From positions 1-8,461 of the forward strand of contig JAIELU010000099.1 of the NCBI GenBank assembly GCA_019752775.1: a stretch of 8,461 nt of DNA. Direction: 5' to 3'. The position numbers and the translations under genes were made by a program. The stretch comes from Campylobacterales bacterium (GTDB lineage: Bacteria; Campylobacterota; Campylobacteria; Campylobacterales; Arcobacteraceae). A model generated the notes under the pieces. That model saw nothing but the letters and a program-made list of their open reading frames with translations. It ran no database searches and was not told the origin of the DNA. Positions 1 through 6,196 of the stretch are shown here, in pieces; within the stretch, counting starts at the first letter, position 1; every line of letters begins with the position of its first letter.

Positions 1-47
1 AGAGTAATTGATATAATTATTAAATCAAAAATAGAAAAATCTTGCAT
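1..47 (-). CDS. cvpA: CvpA family membrane protein, N-terminal fragment (cut by left edge)
   Basis: Only the first 15 complete codons are inside the window. They read MQDFSIFDLIIISIT, and the next codon begins CT, so it is leucine. A short polar start followed by a hydrophobic helix beginning at FDLIII is how CvpA (colicin V production family) proteins of Arcobacter and Campylobacter start, as I remember them. CvpA is an inner-membrane protein of about 200 residues, linked in other bacteria to colicin V secretion and envelope stress. The start is supported by a good ribosome binding site, AAGGGA at 57-52, four bases before the ATG, and by a -10 box further upstream. The gene lies downstream of the histidine kinase on the same strand but has its own promoter. 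With so few residues the family call is tentative, although a coding start of some membrane protein is likely. Confidence 0.55.
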   Translation of the reverse strand, partial: MQDFSIFDLIIISIT

Positions 48-73
48 AACGTCCCTTTTCTTATAATTCGTGC

Positions 74-81
74 ATTATATC
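74..81 (-). promoter_or_regulatory. Probable promoter -10 box for the cvpA-like gene
   Basis: On the minus strand the sequence reads GATATAAT, containing a perfect TATAAT (79-74). A start of transcription near position 67 would give a leader of about 20 bases containing the AAGGGA ribosome binding site. No convincing -35 hexamer is visible, which is usual for sigma-70 promoters in Campylobacterota. It sits in the 55-base gap after the kinase stop codon, so the downstream gene need not depend on read-through. Confidence 0.6.
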
Positions 82-102
82 TAATCTTTACAAAATCGAA
101 GT

Positions 103-2178
103 TTAATTAAAATCGATAATAAAGTTAAGCCCAGAATAGTTTTTATTTTTATGATCATAAGTTACATTTTGAATATCTATTTTATAACCAAGATTTTGAA
201 CAAAAAATTCGTTTACAATAAAAAGCCCAAGTCCGACTCCAAAAGCCTGATGTTTAGTTGTAAAGTAAGGTTCTAATATCTTTGAAATAATATTTTTATC
301 AATACCATTTCCTGAATCTTTTATTTGTAAAATATTATTTTTAAATTCTATAAATATAAATCTATCTTCAATATTTTCAACATTTATTAAGGCATGAACT
401 GAATTATCTAAAATATTTAAAATAGCTTGTGAAAAGTCATTTTTGTTACAGTTTAAAATTATGTCACTATCATAAACAAATTGACATTCTATTGAATTTT
501 TTTCTAAAATCGAATCCATAAATTTTTTTGTGTTTTCTAGAGCTTCAATTAATGAAAATTTACTTGAGTTATTATCTATATTAAAAAAATTTGTAAAATT
601 ATCTATGGTTGTAGATAATTTATTTGTATTATTTATTATTCCATCACATGATAAATTGAACTCATTATCATCAAGAATATTTAACTCTTTTTGAAGTTTC
701 ATTCCACTTGTAATTGTACTTATTACACTTAAAGGTTGTCTCCATTGATGAGCAATGTTTTTTAAAGTATCTGTAATTGCAGCTATTTTTGATTGTTGAA
801 AAAGTATTCTATCTTTTTCTTTATTCGCTTGAATTTGTTCTATTTCTTGAGTTATATCTGTAAGTGTTGCTATTATAAACTCTTCATTTTTGACTATTGA
901 ACATTTTATAGAAAAGTGTCTGATTTTATCTTGCATATTTTTTATAGCAACTCGAAAGTTTTTATCTGGATTTGCTAAAATATGTTCCGTCCAATTTCTT
1001 CCATTGTAATATTTTTCAATAATATAAATATTATCTTGCATATCTATAAAAGTACTACAAATGCATTTGTATATTTTTTTAAAACTTTCTAAATCTTTGG
1101 TATTTGTAAAAAAATCATATAATCTTTGGTTTGCATCAATAATCTCATTTCCAAGGGTTATTACAATAATATTTTGTTGAGAATTAAGAATAGCTTCTTT
1201 TTTATTTTCTTGAATTCTTAAAAGTCTTAAATAACTAGTATAAAGATAAATTAAAAAGAAGAAAAGCATAGTAATTAAAACTATCGCGGAAATCATAATA
1301 GTTTGAATTTTAAAAGATTCCACAATTCGAATATCTATATCTGATAATTTTACAAAATTTAAAATGTATCCTAATCTTTCATTTTTATTATTATAAAGAT
1401 TATATTTTGAAATTAAATAGTTGTTTTCTATGATGTAGTTATCGATTTTGAGATATTTTTCAATTTTATTTTGTTGTAAATAAGTAATTAATTCTTTATT
1501 TACATTTTCATTTGCAACATAATAATCATTAATAAATATTTTACTAAATGGAAGTTGGATTATTTCATTATATTTTTTATCTGCAATTATTACAGAATCA
1601 ATTTTATTTTCTTTTAAATCATTTGAAATAGAATTAAATTGACCAATAATTTCTAAAGCTCCCAAGAAATTATTTTCCTCATCCATTATAGGTGCTCGGG
1701 CTTTTATAGTCATTGAATATAATCCAATACTAATAGAAGTAGAAACTTTTTTATTTTCGATAAAATTTTTTAAATCTTTTCTAAAAAAAAGATTATCACC
1801 TTTTTTATCTGTCCAAGAACGATAGACACTATTTCCATTTTTATCTATTATTTGAATCCAAATATTCTTATATTTTGTATTATCTTTTATTTGCAGTGAA
1901 ATATCGTTATAGTTAAATTTATCATACTCTTCATTAGCCATTAGTTTAGGTAATTCAGAATCTTTTACCAACGATAAAGCTATTGCTAAGGTAGTGTTTG
2001 TTTTATTATCTATAAAATTTTCAGTAAGTTTTAAAATATGTGTATTCATTGTATCATAAGTAGAATCTAATAGACTTTTTTGTTTATTTAAGATGTAATA
2101 ATAAGTGCCACTAAGGACAAAAATAGTTAGAACTAAAAAAGAGAAAACAGCAATAAAAACATTTCTTTTGGTGTGCAT
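103..2178 (-). CDS. Membrane sensor histidine kinase with double-Cache-like periplasmic sensor and PAS-like domain
   Basis: A 691-residue orphan two-component sensor kinase of the inner membrane. Transmembrane helix 1 covers about residues 7-29 and helix 2 about 291-314. The 260 residues between them should lie in the periplasm and resemble a double Cache ligand-binding domain (features such as IWIQIIDKNGNSVYRSW near 106-122 and ARAPIMDEENNFLGALEI near 160-177). A cytoplasmic PAS-like domain follows (about 330-445) with a CIC motif at 372-374. The kinase core is complete: H-box NIAHQWRQPLS with phospho-acceptor His477, N-box with Asn588 and Asn592, G1 box DSGNG at 621-625, F-box around PYFTTK at 637-642, and G2 box GVGLG at 647-651. 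The kinase should autophosphorylate and pass phosphate to a response regulator, but none is adjacent. The ligand cannot be told. The ATG at 2178 lacks a clear ribosome binding site, but it starts directly before helix 1 and no frame break is seen. Confidence 0.93.
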   Translation of the reverse strand: MHTKRNVFIAVFSFLVLTIFVLSGTYYYILNKQKSLLDSTYDTMNTHILKLTENFIDNKTNTTLAIALSLVKDSELPKLMANEEYDKFNYNDISLQIKDNTKYKNIWIQIIDKNGNSVYRSWTDKKGDNLFFRKDLKNFIENKKVSTSISIGLYSMTIKARAPIMDEENNFLGALEIIGQFNSISNDLKENKIDSVIIADKKYNEIIQLPFSKIFINDYYVANENVNKELITYLQQNKIEKYLKIDNYIIENNYLISKYNLYNNKNERLGYILNFVKLSDIDIRIVESFKIQTIMISAIVLITMLFFFLIYLYTSYLRLLRIQENKKEAILNSQQNIIVITLGNEIIDANQRLYDFFTNTKDLESFKKIYKCICSTFIDMQDNIYIIEKYYNGRNWTEHILANPDKNFRVAIKNMQDKIRHFSIKCSIVKNEEFIIATLTDITQEIEQIQANKEKDRILFQQSKIAAITDTLKNIAHQWRQPLSVISTITSGMKLQKELNILDDNEFNLSCDGIINNTNKLSTTIDNFTNFFNIDNNSSKFSLIEALENTKKFMDSILEKNSIECQFVYDSDIILNCNKNDFSQAILNILDNSVHALINVENIEDRFIFIEFKNNILQIKDSGNGIDKNIISKILEPYFTTKHQAFGVGLGLFIVNEFFVQNLGYKIDIQNVTYDHKNKNYSGLNFIIDFN

Positions 2179-2202
2179 TAATATAAACTTTTAGTAGATT
2201 TA

Positions 2203-2227
2203 TGAGTTTTCACTATACATAAACTCA
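2203..2227. repeat. Inverted repeat around the kinase -10 box (possible operator)
   Basis: TGAGTTT at 2203-2209 and AAACTCA at 2221-2227 are perfect 7-base inverted arms separated by 11 bases. The centre coincides with the proposed -10 box of the kinase promoter (2217-2212), so a bound dimeric regulator would block it. There is no T-run after either arm, which speaks against a terminator. A chance dyad in AT-rich DNA cannot be excluded. Confidence 0.4.
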
Positions 2228-2240
2228 ACTTTCTTTTTAA
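2212..2240 (-). promoter_or_regulatory. Probable promoter of the histidine kinase gene
   Basis: Read on the minus strand, TTAAAA (2240-2235) and TATAGT (2217-2212) are separated by 17 bases, a normal sigma-70 layout. TATAGT has one mismatch to TATAAT. Transcription would begin near 2205, leaving a leader of about 27 bases. The -10 box lies in the spacer of a dyad listed separately. Confidence 0.5.
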
Positions 2241-2250
2241 TTAATATTCA

Positions 2251-2278
2251 TTTAGAATTAATAAATTTGTGATAAAAT
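2251..2278 (+). promoter_or_regulatory. Probable promoter of ispG-dnaB, very close to the start codon
   Basis: TTTAGA (2251-2256) and TAAAAT (2273-2278, within GATAAAAT) are 16 bases apart. A start 6-8 bases after the -10 box falls at 2284-2286, on the ispG ATG at 2285, so the transcript would be leaderless or nearly so. An alternative is a -10 box TAGAAT at 2253-2258, with a leader of about 20 bases. No other promoter is visible for the two genes. Confidence 0.5.
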
Positions 2279-2282
2279 CACA
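2268..2282. repeat. Perfect dyad TGTGAT-AAA-ATCACA at the ispG start
   Basis: Six-base inverted arms at 2268-2273 and 2277-2282 are separated by AAA and end two bases before the ispG ATG. The dyad overlaps the proposed -10 box. It could be an operator, a small hairpin in a longer transcript, or chance. It resembles a CRP half-site pair, but its TGTGA/TCACA spacing is 5 rather than 6, so no regulator is assigned. Confidence 0.4.
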
Positions 2283-2284
2283 CC

Positions 2285-3346
2285 ATGATAAAAAGATACC
2301 CAACTAAACAAATATTTGTAGGAAATGTACCAATTGGTGGCGATGCACCAATTCCTGTACAATCAATGACATTCACAAAAACATCAGATGTAAAAGCAAC
2401 AGTTGAACAAATCACAGCTTTACATTTTGCAGGTGCTGATATAGTAAGAGTTGCTGTTCCAAATATGGAAGCAGCCTTAGCGTTAAAAGAGATAAAATCA
2501 CAAGTTTCACTTCCCCTTGTAGCAGACATTCATTTTCATTATAAATTAGCTTTAATTGCTGCTGAAGTTGTAGATTGTATTAGAATAAATCCAGGAAATA
2601 TTGGAGATAGAAAAAGAGTTCAAGAAGTTGTTAAGGCTTGTACAGAGCGAAATATACCTATTAGAATTGGAGTGAATTCAGGGTCGCTTGAAAAACAGTT
2701 TGAAGATAAATATGGACAAACACCTGAAGGTATGGTTGCAAGTGCTGATTATAATATCAAATATCTTGAAGATTTAGGTTTTACAAATATGAAAATTTCT
2801 CTAAAAGCTAGTGATGTTCAAAGAACAGTTGAAGCTTATAGAAGATTAAGACCTATGAATAACTATCCATTTCACTTAGGTGTAACAGAAGCTGGAACTC
2901 AATTTCACTCAACTATAAAATCATCAATTGCTTTAGGTGCACTTTTACTTGATGGAATTGGTGATACTTTAAGAGTTTCAATGACTGGTGAACTTGAAGA
3001 AGAGATAAAAGTTGGAAAGGCTATTTTAAAAGATGTTGGAATCGCAAAAGAGGGATTAAATATCGTTTCATGCCCAACTTGTGGAAGAATAGAAGCTGAT
3101 TTAGTAAGTGCAGTTTCTGAAATTGAAAAAAGAACAGCACATATTAAAACTCCTATGGATGTTTCTGTTATGGGTTGTGTTGTAAATGCAATTGGTGAAG
3201 CAAAAAGTGCTGATGTAGCGATTGCTTTTGGAAAAGGTAGCGGACTTGTTATGAAAAAAGGTGAGATCATCGCTAAATTATCAGGAGATGCATTAATAAA
3301 TAGATTTATTGAGGAAGTGGAAATAGAAGCCCAAAAGAGAAAATAA
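2285..3346 (+). CDS. ispG: 4-hydroxy-3-methylbut-2-enyl diphosphate synthase (IspG/GcpE)
   Basis: IspG catalyses the reductive ring opening of MEcPP to HMBPP, the penultimate step of the MEP route to isoprenoid precursors, in the cytoplasm. The 353-residue protein is the compact two-domain bacterial form: a TIM barrel with VGNVPIGGDAPIPVQSMT near residues 12-29, VADIHFHY at 79-86 and INPGNIG at 101-107, then a C-terminal iron-sulfur domain. The 4Fe-4S ligands are all present: Cys263 and Cys266 (SCPTCGR), Cys298 (MGCVVNAIGEA) and Glu305, spaced as in the E. coli enzyme. The start is fixed, because an in-frame stop at 2273-2275 lies just upstream and the opening MIKRYPTKQI matches Campylobacter IspG as I remember it. 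There is no Shine-Dalgarno sequence before the ATG. The stop overlaps the dnaB start by one base. Confidence 0.98.
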   Translation: MIKRYPTKQIFVGNVPIGGDAPIPVQSMTFTKTSDVKATVEQITALHFAGADIVRVAVPNMEAALALKEIKSQVSLPLVADIHFHYKLALIAAEVVDCIRINPGNIGDRKRVQEVVKACTERNIPIRIGVNSGSLEKQFEDKYGQTPEGMVASADYNIKYLEDLGFTNMKISLKASDVQRTVEAYRRLRPMNNYPFHLGVTEAGTQFHSTIKSSIALGALLLDGIGDTLRVSMTGELEEEIKVGKAILKDVGIAKEGLNIVSCPTCGRIEADLVSAVSEIEKRTAHIKTPMDVSVMGCVVNAIGEAKSADVAIAFGKGSGLVMKKGEIIAKLSGDALINRFIEEVEIEAQKRK

Positions 3347-4788
3347 TGGATAGCGTTTACAGTATAAACATAGAAAGAGCCGTATTAAGTTCTATTTTAT
3401 TTAACCCTGAAGAACTTGAAGATGTTTTAGGTGTTTTAAAACCTAAAGATTTTTATTTACCAGCACATAAAAAAATATTTGAGGTAATGGTAAAACTTCA
3501 TAATGATGATATGCCAATTGATGAAGAGTTTATAAGAAAAAGAGTTGATTCAAAAGATGTAGATGACTCAATTTTATTAGAAATTCTATCAGCTAATCCA
3601 ATCACTAATACTTTGGCTTATGTGCGAGAAATCAAAGATGGTTCAGTAAAAAGAGAATTAGCCTCACTTGCCACAACTATAAAAAAAGTAGCAATTGAAG
3701 AAGAAATGAGTGCAAACGAAGCCCTTGATACTATTCAAGGTGAACTTTATAAAATCTCAACAGACTCTGCAACTTCTGAATTAAAAGATATGCAAGTAGT
3801 AACTCGTGATACTCTTGAATATATTGAGAAAATGAAAAAAATGGGGAATAAACACCTCATTGGAGAAACAACAGGTTTTGAAGCTTTAGATAGAAGAACA
3901 ACAGGTTTTAATGCTGGGGATTTGATTATTATTGCAGCACGACCTGCAATGGGGAAAACAGCACTTGTTTTAAATATGGCTTTAAAAAATGTTGAACAAG
4001 GCAAAGGTGTTATTCTTTTCTCACTAGAAATGCCAGCTGAACAATTGATGTTAAGGATGCTTTCTGCAAAAACTTCTATTCCATTACAAAACCTTAGAAA
4101 AGGTGATTTAGATGACCAACAATGGACAAATCTTAGTGGTGCATTTGATGATTTAAATACAAAAAAACTCTTCGTTGATGATGGTGGAAGTATAAATATT
4201 AATCAACTTCGTGCAAGAGTGCGAAAACTTGCCCAAAATGAATCAAATAATATAAAACTTGTAATCATAGATTACCTTCAACTAATGCAAGGAACTGGAA
4301 ATAAAGATAGACACCAAGAAGTTTCAGATATTTCAAGGGGTTTAAAAATGTTGGCAAGGGAGATGAAAATCCCAATTATTGCACTTTCTCAGTTAAATAG
4401 GGGATTAGAGAATAGACCAGATAAAAGACCAATGTTATCGGATTTAAGAGAATCTGGAGCAATCGAGCAAGATGCTGATATTATCATGTTTGTTTATAGA
4501 GATGATGTTTATAAAGAACGAGATGAAGCAAGGAAAGAAAAAGAAGCAAAAGATAAAGGTGAAGATTATAAATCTAAATTTATAAATAAACCAGAAGAAG
4601 AAGCAGAAATAATTATTGGAAAACAAAGAAATGGACCAATAGGAACAGTAAAACTTAATTTCCAAAAAGCACTTACTAGATTTGTAGATAAAGAGAATGA
4701 GCATAATAACTCACCAATAGAAATGGTATTTGAAACAGTTGCTGATACAGAACGAGAGACAAATATTGATATGCCAGATATTTTTTAA
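3346..4788 (+). CDS. dnaB: Replicative DNA helicase DnaB
   Basis: The hexameric 5'-3' helicase that unwinds DNA at the replication fork and recruits primase. The 480 residues comprise an N-terminal primase-interacting domain (about 1-105), a linker helix (about 140-170) and a RecA-like ATPase domain. Walker A is ARPAMGKTA (198-206, Lys204), Walker B is LVIIDYLQL (305-313, Asp309), and the arginine-finger segment is GKQRNGP (425-431, probably Arg428). Between YRDDVY (384-389) and AEIIIGKQRNGP (from 420) lie about 30 mostly charged residues, against about 9 in E. coli DnaB, giving an insertion of about 20. I recall that Helicobacter pylori DnaB also carries an insertion in this part. The ATG shares its A with the ispG stop (TAATG), so translational coupling is likely; only a weak AAGAGA lies upstream. 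No dnaC-like loader gene and no intein is seen. Confidence 0.98.
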   Translation: MDSVYSINIERAVLSSILFNPEELEDVLGVLKPKDFYLPAHKKIFEVMVKLHNDDMPIDEEFIRKRVDSKDVDDSILLEILSANPITNTLAYVREIKDGSVKRELASLATTIKKVAIEEEMSANEALDTIQGELYKISTDSATSELKDMQVVTRDTLEYIEKMKKMGNKHLIGETTGFEALDRRTTGFNAGDLIIIAARPAMGKTALVLNMALKNVEQGKGVILFSLEMPAEQLMLRMLSAKTSIPLQNLRKGDLDDQQWTNLSGAFDDLNTKKLFVDDGGSININQLRARVRKLAQNESNNIKLVIIDYLQLMQGTGNKDRHQEVSDISRGLKMLAREMKIPIIALSQLNRGLENRPDKRPMLSDLRESGAIEQDADIIMFVYRDDVYKERDEARKEKEAKDKGEDYKSKFINKPEEEAEIIIGKQRNGPIGTVKLNFQKALTRFVDKENEHNNSPIEMVFETVADTERETNIDMPDIF

Positions 4789-4822
4789 ATAACATATTAT
4801 ATTATCTTAAGAAATAAATATA

Positions 4823-4828
4823 TATAAT
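4823..4828 (+). promoter_or_regulatory. Probable -10 box for the pilin-like gene
   Basis: A perfect TATAAT sits in the 65-base gap after dnaB. Transcription from about 4835 would leave a leader of about 20 bases carrying AAGGA (4844-4848), five bases before the ATG. No clear -35 box is visible. No stem-loop terminator separates dnaB from this point, so some read-through is possible. Confidence 0.55.
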
Positions 4829-4853
4829 CTTTAAAATTACTTTAAGGATTGTT

Positions 4854-5252
4854 ATGAAATCTGCTTTTTCACTTTTAGAACTTATTTTTGCTATTGTTAT
4901 TTTAGGAATAGTTGCATCTTTTGCAATACCAAAATATATTGATACAAAAGATTCTGCTTTAGTTTCAACTATTAAAAGAGACTTAAATACAGCTGTTTCT
5001 TCTCTTCAAAGTTATTATTTATTAAATCAAAAAATTGAAAAAATAAGCGATGTTTTGACAATAAATGACACTAACTGGACTGTAAGTGACACAAAAATAA
5101 GTGATAAAAATTCTTGTGTATATTTAGAAGTTAAAACATCGCAAAGTGAAAATAAATCTATTGAAGTTGTAGTTGATAGCCAAAAAGATACAACTATTTG
5201 TAAAAAAATAAAAGAAGCAAAGATAGTTACAGCTTCTTACGAGCTTTATTAA
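4854..5252 (+). CDS. Type IV pilin-like (type II secretion/competence pseudopilin) protein
   Basis: A 132-residue protein with a class III prepilin signal: MKSA, then FSLLELIFAIVILGIVA. Cleavage by the prepilin peptidase is expected between Ala4 and Phe5. Glu9 would be the conserved Glu5 of the mature protein, and residues 5-24 form the hydrophobic assembly helix. The residue before the cut is Ala instead of the usual Gly, a variant I have seen in this group. The rest is a small globular domain with two cysteines (Cys88 and Cys116) that could form the C-terminal disulfide common in pilins. Such proteins build short periplasmic pseudopili for type II secretion or DNA uptake, or are minor pilins; which applies cannot be decided. 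It stands alone, with its own promoter and good ribosome binding site, and ends one base from the stop of the convergent ligase gene. Confidence 0.88.
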   Translation: MKSAFSLLELIFAIVILGIVASFAIPKYIDTKDSALVSTIKRDLNTAVSSLQSYYLLNQKIEKISDVLTINDTNWTVSDTKISDKNSCVYLEVKTSQSENKSIEVVVDSQKDTTICKKIKEAKIVTASYELY

Positions 5253-5253
5253 A

Positions 5254-6060
5254 TTATTCTTCTTCTTTTCTTATTCTTAAAAAAGAGGCAAATTTCGGTT
5301 TATTATTTTTTGTTAAATCATAATACTTAAAAGTTACAATATCTCCAATTTGAGGTGGATTTTTTCTTTGTATATCTGAAAAACCACCACCTAAATTAAA
5401 AATAATTCCATTATTTAATTTAAGTTTTAAACTTTTGAATTCACCATTTTTTGAGTAGTTTAAACCTATTACCAAACCCTCATTATCATAAAATTTTTTA
5501 ACTTTTAAAATATTTTCACTTCGTCCACTGAAATATTCTAAGTTAGGGTTTTTTAGGATAATTCCCTCAGCTTTTTCATCAACTAATTTTTCTAAATAGG
5601 CATTTAATTCAGCATCATTTTTACATATTATTTGAGGAATTATTTTAATAAATTTATTATGATTATTATCTAACCAAGATTTTATTTTTTCTAATCTTTT
5701 ATCAAAATTTCCTTTCTCATTTGGAACTTCGAAGATATTATAAGTTATTTCTTCCCATTTTATTGATGGATTTGTATCTAAAACTATATTTTGAATGCTT
5801 TCAAAGTCATCTCTTTTTGTCCATAATTCACCATCAAGTTCAAAAGGCGGAAAATCTTTTGTAAACCAACTAGGTGCATATATTTTATTGCCATTTTTAC
5901 TAAGAAGTTCTTTTCCATCCCAGTATGCCCGGATTCCATCAAGTTTTTCACTCATATACCAATTTGTAATGTTATGTTTTGAATTATCATAATTTTTTGC
6001 TTTTTGAAGTTCTTGGGAATTTAGATAAATAAAAAGAAAAAGCAGCATCAATATTTTCAT
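5254..6060 (-). CDS. ligE: Exported minimal ATP-dependent DNA ligase (Lig E type)
   Basis: Seals nicks in duplex DNA through an adenylated lysine, using ATP. The 268 residues start with a signal peptide (hydrophobic run ILMLLFLFIYL, probable cut near residues 15-16), so the enzyme should act in the periplasm or outside. The nucleotidyltransferase motifs are in order: motif I EKLDGIRAYWDG with Lys39 as the adenylated residue, motif III FELDGEL (73-79), motif IIIa near YNIFEV (107-112), motif IV EGIILK (165-170) and motif V LKVKK (185-189). A small OB-fold domain ends with GDIVTFKYYDL (239-249). There are no additional DNA-binding domains, and the length fits the Lig E group known from Campylobacter, Neisseria and Haemophilus. 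The role of this group is unsettled; competence and extracellular DNA have been proposed. The ATG follows AAGGA (6070-6066) by five bases. The cell's replicative ligase is expected to be the NAD-dependent LigA elsewhere. Confidence 0.93.
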   Translation of the reverse strand: MKILMLLFLFIYLNSQELQKAKNYDNSKHNITNWYMSEKLDGIRAYWDGKELLSKNGNKIYAPSWFTKDFPPFELDGELWTKRDDFESIQNIVLDTNPSIKWEEITYNIFEVPNEKGNFDKRLEKIKSWLDNNHNKFIKIIPQIICKNDAELNAYLEKLVDEKAEGIILKNPNLEYFSGRSENILKVKKFYDNEGLVIGLNYSKNGEFKSLKLKLNNGIIFNLGGGFSDIQRKNPPQIGDIVTFKYYDLTKNNKPKFASFLRIRKEEE

Positions 6061-6087
6061 AAAAATCCTTTATAAATAATGTTTTAT

Positions 6088-6100
6088 ATTATATATTATA
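6088..6100 (-). promoter_or_regulatory. Probable promoter -10 boxes of the Lig E gene
   Basis: On the minus strand two perfect TATAAT hexamers stand in tandem at 6100-6095 and 6093-6088. Either would start transcription about 20-28 bases before the ATG at 6060, upstream of the AAGGA ribosome binding site. No -35 box is clear. Confidence 0.55.
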
Positions 6101-6127
6101 GATTCTTAAATATTTGAAAAACATCAT

Positions 6128-6155
6128 TAAACAATAATAAATATTTAGATAGAAT
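6128..6155 (+). promoter_or_regulatory. Possible promoter of apt-trpB-dedA
   Basis: TTAAAC (6128-6133) and TAGAAT (6150-6155) are 16 bases apart. Transcription would begin near 6162, giving a leader of about 35 bases with the apt ribosome binding site. This is the best candidate in the divergent gap (6061-6196), but the match is modest; TATAAA at 6181-6186 is too close to the start codon to be preferred. Confidence 0.4.
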
Positions 6156-6185
6156 AAACAGCTTTTGATAAAGTAGCGATTATAA

Positions 6186-6190
6186 AAGGA
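6186..6190 (+). promoter_or_regulatory. Ribosome binding site that decides the apt TTG start
   Basis: AAGGA lies six bases before TTG at 6197-6199. The next in-frame ATG is about 50 codons later, inside the conserved enzyme, so this site supports the rare TTG start. Confidence 0.7.
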
Positions 6191-6196
6191 TTTTGA

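Noticed and set aside
2268..2282. CRP-type binding site before ispG
   Set aside because: The TGTGA/TCACA halves are 5 rather than 6 bases apart, and the position over the -10 box would not suit activation; kept only as an unnamed dyad.
2278..2529. Minus-strand open frame of 83 codons over the start of ispG
   Set aside because: It lies opposite a clearly conserved enzyme gene, has no ribosome binding site and resembles no family; a by-product of ispG codon use.
2905..3270. Minus-strand open frame of 121 codons inside ispG
   Set aside because: It is entirely opposite the conserved iron-sulfur domain of IspG and has low-complexity Ser/Ile/Pro-rich content; a shadow of that gene.
4444..4704. 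Minus-strand open frame rich in Phe and Ile opposite the end of dnaB
   Set aside because: Its Phe-rich, membrane-like look arises from Lys/Glu codons of the DnaB insertion read on the other strand.
5212..5238. Stem AAGAAGC / GCTTCTT near the end of the pilin-like gene as a terminator
   Set aside because: The arms pair over 7 bases, but the loop is 13 bases, G+C is low and no T-run follows directly; too weak to call.
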